A stretch of DNA of 64,000 nucleotides, from contig JBGAVW010000012.1 in assembly GCA_044227925.1 (NCBI GenBank), positions 1-64,000 on the forward strand. Reading direction: 5' to 3'. Each line of letters begins with the position of its first letter. Position 1 is the stretch's first letter. The DNA is from JADJLQ01 sp044227925 (GTDB lineage Bacteria > Bacteroidota > Bacteroidia > Chitinophagales > Saprospiraceae). This document shows positions 18,001 to 25,800 of the stretch, piece by piece. A program made the translations under genes and the position numbers. Below the pieces are notes generated by a model. The model was not told where the DNA came from. It worked only from the letters and a program-made list of their open reading frames with translations, and made no database searches.

Positions 18001-20256
18001 GGGATCTTCAACAATATTATGAGCATGGCTGTAATGAGAAGCAATGTCAAAAAGAAGGTCATTCAATTTATTGGCAGGAGTGCTATCTAAAAGAATTCGG
18101 GCAGTCTTAAGATGCATCTGAGGTCTTTCCTCCGCACTTATCAATGCATACGCTGCTTGTTGTACTCTGTCGTGCAGGAAGCGAAAGTTGACATCCAGGT
18201 TGACAGATTCATGTTCGAAACTTTCATTTATGCCTTCATCAAATAAAGAGAATGCCCTGTATTTATGATCTATTGTAAGTAAGTAACCGGTATTCAATGC
18301 CGGTTGCAGGGTTTGGAATACACTGTTCGGGCTGGATTGCATCACTTTGCCCATCGTGTTGATGTTAAATGAATTGCCTAGCAATGCAGCATATTTTAAG
18401 GTCTCTCTGGATTTGGGTGGTAACAAGGTCAATTCCTTTGCCATAAGGTCTATCACATTGTCAGTGTAGTCCAGCTTATCCAGTTCCGCCTGATTCCATG
18501 TCCAGTTTGCATTACCATTGAGGTAGACGAGCTTATTTTCATACAGGGATTGTAAAAATCGATTAATAAAAAAAGGATTGCCCTGGGTTTTGTAATATAC
18601 ATGCTTGCCTAATTCAGTAGCTTGATCTTTATGCATGCCAAAGGAATCAGCAACTATTTCTATAGTCGTAGATTCATTTAAAGGTTGCAGGTCTATAGTA
18701 GTAATCTTGGTGTTCTCTTTTTGGAGTTGTTGTAAGGTCAGAAGTAATGGATGGGAATCATTCACTTCATTACTTCGGTATGCTCCTACTATCAGGATAT
18801 CATCTTCTCTTTTATAGGTAAGTATCCTTTCTATTAAATTAAGTGAAGGCAAATCGGACCATTGAAGGTCATCCAGAAAAATGACAAGAGGATGTGCCTT
18901 AGAAGTAAAGCAATAAATGAAATCAAGTAATACCAGTCTGAATCGGTATTCTTGTTCCGCCGGGGCCAGTTTTTCGGAAGCTGGCAATTTACCTGTTATA
19001 AATTCAAGACTCGGAATAACCTCTGTGATCAATACTGCATTGGCTCCCAATACCGACATGAATTTATCTTTCCATTCTGTTATTTTAGCATCAGACTCTA
19101 CCAGGATATTTTTTAATACCGTATCGAATGCCTCAATAAATGCGAAATAGGGAATATTCCGCTTAAATTGATCAAATTTTCCTGAAATAAATAGACCATT
19201 TTTCTCTGTTACCGGGCGTTGAAGTTGCTTTACCACGGCCGATTTACCTACACCGGAGTATCCAGCCACCAATGCGAGCATGGAGCCTGTATGAGGTAAC
19301 TCATTGTAACAATTGAGTAAATTAGTAATTTCATTTTCTCTACCATACAGGCGTTGCGTTTTTCTAAACTTACCTGATTTGTCGTGAGTCCTGACTTTAA
19401 AGTTATTGGTTGCTTTACCTTCTGAAATTTCTTTTTCAAGCAATTTCAGATCAAACATCAAACCATTTGCACTTTGATATCGGTCATCCGGAATTTTTTC
19501 TACTAATTCAGAAATAATCAGACTAAGACCTGCTGGTAAACCGGGTAATATTTTTGCTATCGAAGCAGGTATTCTTGACAGGTGAAAGTGAATTACTTCC
19601 AAAGCATCTGCTGAGTCAAAGGGTGGTTTGCCACTGAGCATTTCATAAAACACAATTCCAAGTGAATATAAATCGCTTCCGGGGGTAATGGCATAGCTGG
19701 TCCGACCGGTTTGTTCTGGTGAAATATACGTGAGTGTGCCTTCCAGGTTGTCAGGATTAAGTACTTCGTGTTCTTCATTTGTAAAATTGCTGCTTATTCC
19801 AAAATCAATCAATTTTACTCTTAAATCATTTGAAATCAGAATATTAGTGGTGTTTATATCTTTGTGTATGATGCCATGAGCGTGTACATAAGCCAGAATC
19901 TCAGTTAATTGCAGAGCTACATGGAAAAATTCTTTTAATGTAAAAGGTTGCCTGAAAATACGAGCCTTCAACGTTTCACCCTCGAAAAACTCTTCCACCA
20001 CACAAACGGATTTGTTTTTGGATAACAATGCACTTACTTTGATGATGCCATCGTGATCGAGTCTTTTAAGAGTATTATATTCATGGCTAAGCTTGGAAAT
20101 TTTTAATATATCATTATTGCCCGGTCTTGAAATTTTTAATACAACTGCTTTATCTGTGACAAGGTTTTTCGCCTTAATGATTTCATGACCTTCATCTTTA
20201 TAGATATTGGCGATCGGTAAATAGCCTTCGGGTATATACAGTCCAGCTTCTGCCAT
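15049..20256 (-). CDS. Ser/Thr kinase - AAA ATPase - TPR - GAF - adenylyl cyclase fusion
   Basis: This cytoplasmic signalling protein has 1735 residues. A protein-kinase domain spans about 13-275 (K41; catalytic loop HKDINTTN at 131-138, so HKD rather than HRD; DFG at 151-153; SPEQ at 179-182). The glycine loop is poorly conserved. A STAND/AAA-type ATPase follows, with Walker A GYSGVGKS at 332-339 and Walker B IFLDDLQW at 459-466. A long helical, TPR-like region leads to a GAF domain (about 1390-1545) and a coiled linker. The C-terminus is a class III cyclase with metal Asp D1571 and D1615, K1611 and D1678 (the adenine-selecting pair) and N1685/R1689, so it probably makes cAMP. Its ATG directly follows the methyltransferase stop. 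Confidence 0.92.
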   Translation of the reverse strand: MAEAGLYIPEGYLPIANIYKDEGHEIIKAKNLVTDKAVVLKISRPGNNDILKISKLSHEYNTLKRLDHDGIIKVSALLSKNKSVCVVEEFFEGETLKARIFRQPFTLKEFFHVALQLTEILAYVHAHGIIHKDINTTNILISNDLRVKLIDFGISSNFTNEEHEVLNPDNLEGTLTYISPEQTGRTSYAITPGSDLYSLGIVFYEMLSGKPPFDSADALEVIHFHLSRIPASIAKILPGLPAGLSLIISELVEKIPDDRYQSANGLMFDLKLLEKEISEGKATNNFKVRTHDKSGKFRKTQRLYGRENEITNLLNCYNELPHTGSMLALVAGYSGVGKSAVVKQLQRPVTEKNGLFISGKFDQFKRNIPYFAFIEAFDTVLKNILVESDAKITEWKDKFMSVLGANAVLITEVIPSLEFITGKLPASEKLAPAEQEYRFRLVLLDFIYCFTSKAHPLVIFLDDLQWSDLPSLNLIERILTYKREDDILIVGAYRSNEVNDSHPLLLTLQQLQKENTKITTIDLQPLNESTTIEIVADSFGMHKDQATELGKHVYYKTQGNPFFINRFLQSLYENKLVYLNGNANWTWNQAELDKLDYTDNVIDLMAKELTLLPPKSRETLKYAALLGNSFNINTMGKVMQSSPNSVFQTLQPALNTGYLLTIDHKYRAFSLFDEGINESFEHESVNLDVNFRFLHDRVQQAAYALISAEERPQMHLKTARILLDSTPANKLNDLLFDIASHYSHAHNIVEDPGEKISIADLYLKAGTKAKDSTSYDVAIKYLDSAKDLLPGDSWKTHYKLTFEIYAALSECESLNGQHDKAEVLFDQVLNNAQTKLEKLKVYYTHAALYLKIGNTSKSLQLGRDAMKLYDIAFPEGKNTIKLAASWEIIKHLVLFSTKYKNKEKLYNLPECTDPEIIAINQFLIDVSTSAYQEDQNLMVIVVLRIIQQYLKHGYTDAVGWGFSGFSVVTYSGIGLSKLGFDLWDITLALHKRIKSSVVKTKQDYTLNAFFNGWKYPLIKNLPDINNNVKACLMNGDLNFAGYAIALHFWKQLSGGVNLTVALDGVQDPLKYLISNKIGAGYNFVVPAIQLARTLNNKAGIPGEWESNDFDEDKFLDELKAIGNSTNHAFYYNFKLPYYYFFDRHDEGIEWANNGDSVQTFILGHYFTSEWYFYYSLMISSKYESFNSTELRKYNKILAKHLKWFNHWVKGNKENFEQQLFILQAEKCALAGDLQEAILFYEKAIAASNKNGFTQFAAIANERAAKQLAKKGINKQSNFYLKDAFELYDAWGAYGKCKHMKYQWPEFFSDKYINRTGSTRTNLSIAALDYNSLIKASHSISSKIKLDELINRLMNVLLENAGAQKGVLLIPRENDLYIVSEGIAGPENIQNNTTELAATSQKIPLSLINYCWRTLDLKATNNAIKDDVYGHDPYVKENQIKSMVCIPLTNKGNKVGLIYLENKLIEGVFTPNKMEVLNMLSGQIGISIDNALLYENLESKVKERTTDLEEQKLIAEARTIEALQQKQLADEERKKTDTLLLNILPTEVADELKTNGESKARSFDSVTVLFSDFVNFTTICEQLSPSELVFELNKCFAAFDKIMDQNELEKIKTIGDAYLAVCGLPTVCEDHAVKACKAAKEILQWINNPANECKFEIRIGLNSGPVIAGIVGLKKYVYDIWGDTVNTASRMESSSLPGKINISESTYQLIKNNFACEYRGEIEAKNKGYINMYFLE

Positions 20257-21138
20257 TTAATTTTCAGTTGGTTTTTGAGCTGTAAAAATGCAATAATACC
20301 AAAGATTTTTGGTAAGTGCCTCATATTGGCTCACAGATGCGGTCTGATTGCCGTGTTTTATATTATTACGTATTCGCAATTTATTTAACAGGATTCCCAG
20401 AGGCATGAGTTTTTTGGATATTCTAAAAAGCTTTGATAATGAAGGCATTACATTCTTTGTGATATCAGTTTGCGAAATGTGCACAAACCCGTTTTTTTTC
20501 ATATTAGCCTCATGTTCTTCCCAGCAATCCAGGTCAGGCATGGACCAGCCTTTGCACCAATGATTTAATATCGCTTCATCCGCTGGGTGAAAATTTCTTG
20601 ACTTTCTGATGTATTCTGCAACTACTAACCGGCCTCCTGGTTTTAGCAAGCGATATGCTTCGCTATAAAACCTGATTTTCTCCTGAGCATGGCACAGGCT
20701 TTCGCAAGCCCAGACAATATCAAAAGTGGAAGATGCTAATCCAGTATCAGTATAGTCCCTTTGTAAAAATGTTGACTTGTGATCTAATCCCCGCAATATT
20801 GCCTCCTTAGAGGCTGTCTCAACCTGGTGGGGAACCAGAGTCACACCTATAGTTTCACAGCCTATGTTTTTAGCCAACCAGAGCGAGCTGCCTCCTTGTC
20901 CACAGCCTGCATCTAATAAAATATCAGATGAATTAATTTTGGCTTTGTCTGCCATGACCTGGTTCAGTTTTTCGAGTGCTTGCGAATGGCTTTCTGTAAA
21001 CGATTCATAGTACCCAAAGTGAATGGCTCTGTCTTTTTTATTTAGCCATAACACCCTGTAATCCAGCCAGGTATTATCGTAATATTCGATAATGCTTTTT
21101 TGCAGATTATTCATGGACTGTAAGTGTAATTCGACCAT
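20257..21138 (-). CDS. Class I SAM-dependent methyltransferase (Coq5/tocopherol-methyltransferase-like)
   Basis: The 293-residue enzyme has motif I LLDAGCGQGGSS near residue 95 and the FDIVWACESLCHA stretch typical of small-molecule C- or O-methyltransferases such as tocopherol and ubiquinone types. A post-motif LKPGGRLVVAEY strand follows. The ATG at 21138 is used; a second ATG at 21114 would also fit. The substrate is unknown. It sits 19 bases after the DUF2236 oxygenase and has no gap before the kinase-cyclase, so the three are very likely co-transcribed. An oxygenase plus methyltransferase pair would suit modification of a lipid, isoprenoid or quinone, but this is inference. Confidence 0.85.
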   Translation of the reverse strand: MVELHLQSMNNLQKSIIEYYDNTWLDYRVLWLNKKDRAIHFGYYESFTESHSQALEKLNQVMADKAKINSSDILLDAGCGQGGSSLWLAKNIGCETIGVTLVPHQVETASKEAILRGLDHKSTFLQRDYTDTGLASSTFDIVWACESLCHAQEKIRFYSEAYRLLKPGGRLVVAEYIRKSRNFHPADEAILNHWCKGWSMPDLDCWEEHEANMKKNGFVHISQTDITKNVMPSLSKLFRISKKLMPLGILLNKLRIRNNIKHGNQTASVSQYEALTKNLWYYCIFTAQKPTEN

Positions 21139-21157
21139 CGTGGTGTTTACACTACAA

Positions 21158-22510
21158 TTATAGTGCCCAATGTTCTTTTAAGTCTGATGGGATGCGGAAT
21201 CCAGACTGCTTTCCAGCCCTGAAATAGGTAGCAAGGATACCGACAATCACTCCCCCCACATTGGTCATCACTTTTTTGATGATATCGTCTTTTAAGCCAC
21301 GGGTATTGGGGTTGTTGGGGTCAAGCTGTTGGAGTGCATCCTCAAATTCCTCGAGTTGAAAATCGATTAATTTTTTGGAGACTTCTCCATCGCGGGTTAC
21401 CGGCTCGGTTTTACGTTTTTCTTCCCGGAATTCTTTTACTTTTTTACTGTATTCAGTCAATTCTTCGTGAAAGGCAGCCTCTATTTCTTCTTCCAATAAC
21501 AGATCGTCATCTCCATCACCACGGGATTTTCGGAAAAGACCCGGGTATTCTTTACCAAACGAGGGCCCCAATACCTGGTAGAAAAAGTCGGGATGATTTT
21601 CATCTTTGAGCATTTTTCGCATGAGAATCAAGGTAAACCTGGTGCTGATTAAAAATTCAGATATGGCTACTGTGAGTGCTTTAGCTAAGGCAATACCTGA
21701 TGTATGATCTATTTCATTGAAAAGATGGTCGTATATTTTCAATTGCAAATCCCATGCTTCCGGTACGGAATGGCATAAAAGTTCGTCCTGTATGCCCATG
21801 ATCCGACCTATTGCTTTCCAGGTATGAAACCAGGCATTTTGCTGTTCTTCGCTTAGGGATTGATTTAACATGTCCATTCCTTTGAAAAACTCCAGGGAAA
21901 AGCATTGATTGGTAGCGATCAGATCTTCCTGGCTTATTGGCATACCCCATGCTTCTTTATTCCAAGGCTCATTTTCAGGTTTGTTTAGCAACTGAAATCG
22001 CATGGCAGCATGCATAATTCTGACTTTTAATGCAGTCAATATGCCTCTTTTCGTAGGATCCCACCAGTCCTGGTCCATTACATCAAATACAAACTGAGCT
22101 GTTTCGAAAACTCTTCTAAGCGGCTGGTCTACAAGTAGTTTGGTCATTCTGAGTACATTGGCCGGTTTTTCTGCCATATAGGTGTAGGGTAAAGCCCTGA
22201 AAAACAAAATGAATATAAACTGTACTCCATTTTCTTTCCATACCTGTCGGGCCATTTCAAACTTGGCAATATCTTCAGGGGTAAATTTCTTCAGCAATTC
22301 ATTTTCAACAAAACAACGAAGGTCTTCGGGCAGGTCTTCGGGAATGAAAGAATCATTTTGAGCCATTTCTTTGAGTTCATTTCTGTCTTTTTGAAATCGA
22401 ATTGAATCATAAAGAGATTTAACGGCTTCGTCTGCGGGAGGATCCATGATCATCCGGAAATGATTGAGATCAATTCCATTCCATTTTACTGCATTTACTT
22501 CGTTTTCCAT
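21158..22510 (-). CDS. MpaB/DUF2236 (latex-clearing-protein-like) oxygenase
   Basis: The 450-residue protein contains the DUF2236 core (about 100-300): a helical domain with LRRVFETAQFVFDVM and the segment VRIMHAAMR, whose H167 corresponds in position to the heme-ligand histidine of Lcp rubber oxygenase. Family members are b-type heme enzymes that cleave polyisoprene (Lcp) or prenyl side chains (fungal MpaB'). The C-terminus holds a charged segment and then a hydrophobic stretch (GGVIVGILATYF) that may associate with the membrane. No signal peptide is seen, so it is probably cytoplasmic, unlike secreted Lcp. It lies between the CHAT fragment (70 bases) and the methyltransferase (19 bases). 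Confidence 0.8.
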   Translation of the reverse strand: MENEVNAVKWNGIDLNHFRMIMDPPADEAVKSLYDSIRFQKDRNELKEMAQNDSFIPEDLPEDLRCFVENELLKKFTPEDIAKFEMARQVWKENGVQFIFILFFRALPYTYMAEKPANVLRMTKLLVDQPLRRVFETAQFVFDVMDQDWWDPTKRGILTALKVRIMHAAMRFQLLNKPENEPWNKEAWGMPISQEDLIATNQCFSLEFFKGMDMLNQSLSEEQQNAWFHTWKAIGRIMGIQDELLCHSVPEAWDLQLKIYDHLFNEIDHTSGIALAKALTVAISEFLISTRFTLILMRKMLKDENHPDFFYQVLGPSFGKEYPGLFRKSRGDGDDDLLLEEEIEAAFHEELTEYSKKVKEFREEKRKTEPVTRDGEVSKKLIDFQLEEFEDALQQLDPNNPNTRGLKDDIIKKVMTNVGGVIVGILATYFRAGKQSGFRIPSDLKEHWAL

Positions 22511-22580
22511 TTTTAGGTTTTTAAGTTGGGGAATAAATTTAATTGAGTTTACATGAAGATTCTAATTTTTGACACTGATT

Positions 22581-22853
22581 TTAGCCCAGGCGAAGCAATT
22601 CAGGGAACCCATTGGCGTGACCTCCATAGTGAAAAATTGGAATGCGAGGCTCATAAATTGGGTCCTGAAATACATCGAGCATATCACCGATTCTGGCATA
22701 TGATCTTTCAACGATTTCACAAAGGCCACTGCTTGCCGCCTCTGCTAATGCTTTTCGAATTCCATGCTGTTCCAGAGATAAATTACACAGATAAGCGGTA
22801 TTATCTACTTTATCATTCGCAAATGCGAGAAATATGACTGGTTTGAAATTCAA
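22581..22853 (-). pseudogene. Truncated paralogue of the CHAT-domain N-terminus
   Basis: These 90 codons match the first 83 residues of the large CHAT-nSTAND protein just upstream at about 73 percent identity (61 of 83 by hand count), then diverge and stop after FPELLRLG. The CHAT His motif FHYGGH is present, but the catalytic Cys region is missing, so it cannot be an active protease by itself. Both copies begin with TTG at the same codon. The fragment is in frame with the big gene, beginning 12 bases after its TAA. It is either a remnant of a tandem copy that lost its 3' part or an expressed small decoy; the first is likelier. Confidence 0.75.
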
Positions 22854-22865
22854 TCCTACTATAAT

Positions 22866-25800
22866 TTAATCAACGTGTAAAATATGTGATCTTTTATTAA
22901 ACTGAGATTGGGCATTTAGTTTTTTATACACTCCTGCAGGTGTCCACCAATGGCGTATCAAGCCATCATCAGAGGCGGTAAAAATATGTTCTAAATCGTT
23001 TGTTAGATAAGCACAGTTGATTTTGCCATTATGACCGGTATATGTGGTTAATTCTCTGCCATTGAGATCCCATAGACGAAGAGTAAAATCTTCAGAATAG
23101 GAATATATGATCGAATCATTTACGGCAAAAAAGGCATCAACAATTTTGTCTGTATGCCCTACCATAGAGGTTTTCAGGTTTCCATTTATATCCCATAATC
23201 GTATGGTGCGATCAGAAGAGGTGGTCAATACATATTGTGAATTATTAGAAAAATTGGCAGATATAAAAGAACAATCATTATAAGGGGCGCAGATGATTTT
23301 TTCAAGTTTAGCGTGTGGTCTGGCGGAATCCACTTCCCATATAATGGCTGAACGGTCACGGGATGCAGAAACTAACAGCTTGCCATTTTCTGAGAAGTCA
23401 AGATAAAGTACATCATCCGTATGGCTTTTGTATCTTCTTATTTCCTTGCCAAACAAATTATATAAAAATATAGTGCCATTTCCGTCGCCTACAGCGATGA
23501 GGCTATCTGAGGGAGATATATCCAGGCTCAGCAGTTCGCTATTGGATGGGTTGATGGTATCTATACACACTCCATTTTTATTCCAAAATCGTATCGAACT
23601 ATCCTTGCTGGCAGTAATGGTAATATCTCCTATATTGGCTGCCCACTCTATAGGGCCTGTATGCCCAATAAAATTTATACGCTTTCGGGTTTCCAGATTA
23701 TATATAAATGCTTGCCCTGCCCATCCGATGGCCAACACCTCTCTTTCATTGACAAAAGTTACATATCGTATACCCTTAGCATCTTCAGGCACCATCAACC
23801 GGTCGGTTTCTTTCCTCTTTGCAATATCCCATATCCTAAGGGTCTGATCAAAGCCGCAAGACACTAGAAAGTTTCCGGAACTATCAATGTCAAGATAGGT
23901 CACAGGTCCGGTATGCCCGACCAGAGAATGATCATCCGTCTCTGTTAGATCCCATTTTTTTATTGTTCCATCCAGGGAAGTGGTAATTACCTCAGTTTCA
24001 TTTAAGAAAAAGCCACCTGTCACATCATTTACATGACCCAATAAGGTATACGCACGCTGACCTTTCAGATTCCATATGATGGCTGAGTTGTCTGCAGATC
24101 CAATCAATAAATATTTTCCATTTGGAGAGAACTCCATAAAAGTAGTAGTTTGATTGTGTGGTAGTTCTTTACTGCTCTTATTGTACACATTTTTTAATAT
24201 TACACTGCCTTCCTGGTAGGTATAAGCAATGAGGCTGTCAGAAGGATGGTAACCTATTTGGATATATCCCTGATTTTGTTCTTCTGTACCGCGGGTATTA
24301 CTGGGAGGCGGAACAATCTTGTCAATTAATTTGTAATCCGTATTCCATACAATGATTTCCTGGTTATGATGAAAAGATGATATTAATTTTCCGGCGCGTA
24401 AATAATAAAGAAACATTAAATGATCTGAATTCCCGTCTAATAATTTAATGTGTTTTCCATTTATTTCAATGACTTCAATCTGTTTAGAAGTAAATTTATT
24501 GGTTGGGTTTGGGGAAATTGGAGAAGGATCATTTGCAGCAGCCTCTCTAGTGATAAATAGTTTTGTACCATCTCCATTGTATGTGATGGATTTGATATCA
24601 GGTGATACAGTGATAGAATCAAGTAATAAACCTTTGATGGTATAGAAGCGGATAATGCCTTTTGGATTAATATCGGAATAATTTACGGTGTATATGCAAA
24701 ACTGATTGGATAAAGGTGATATTGAATAGGAAATAATACCCACTTCAATGATTTCGTTTTTGGTATCCTTTTTTTCTTCACCGACGATTTGAATCAATCT
24801 ACCGGTTTTATCGTGAATTTGTAGCTTTCCTCCACCGGTATAACCAAAAATATGGTTACCATCCTGGGTCCAATCTATATTCAAAAATACCTGGCTGTCA
24901 TTTACACTGTCAGTGTTGGCTGAAACTTGCATTCTGCCTGAAGGTTTGCCATCAAAGTCAAGTATGGTAAGGGTCGGCAATGAAGCAAACGGAATCATAC
25001 GATTTGCCGGTATATTGTAAAGCAGATCCGTAAAACTGGTGTCTGATTTATATATTTCAGTGTACCAGGGCAAATGGTGATCTTTGGATCTGTAATAGGC
25101 ATGAGTCATGGCTTTTTTAATTTCCGGAATTGAGGATTCTTTATGAATATCCATTCCTATCAGAGCATATTGCAATGCTTTCGTTGGATCAGTACCCAGT
25201 ACGTTTACTGAGGCAGCAGCCATATGGTTTACTTTTTTATCTTCATTATCTTTTACTGACTTAAAATATTGTTTTGCAATCACTCCGGATCCAACTAAGG
25301 ATATGATTACCACAGCCCATTTAAAGATATTCAGTAATCTTTTTTCTCTTTCCTTTTTCTTTATCTCTTTTCTACTGCTATCCATCAGTTTTTTTATCTC
25401 CTCTGAATAAGCAGGTAAAAACTTTTGAACTTTTTCTAATAACTTAAGATCCCAGATATCCAGTGTGGCCATGTCCGAGCCAGCCCGTACTGCTTCAATC
25501 CTGGAATTGAGGACCCGTTTAGCTTGTTGCAACGGAAGTGAAGAAAGTTGTTGGGTTTTTACCACGGATTTTGCCAATGTGTCGTGTGCTAACATGGCTG
25601 AATTATCGGTTGTACCCAAATCGGTTATTAAAAACATCTCTTTACAGCTACGCAATACTTCTTCACTTTCTTTTACAGCGAAAGGAAATTGCTCAACTAA
25701 TTGTTTTTCACTTTTTGCAGCTGAGGTACTATTAGCCGTACAATAAAATCCAAGAACATCATATACAAATCCAATATCAAAAAGTGCCGGTAGCTTTTTC

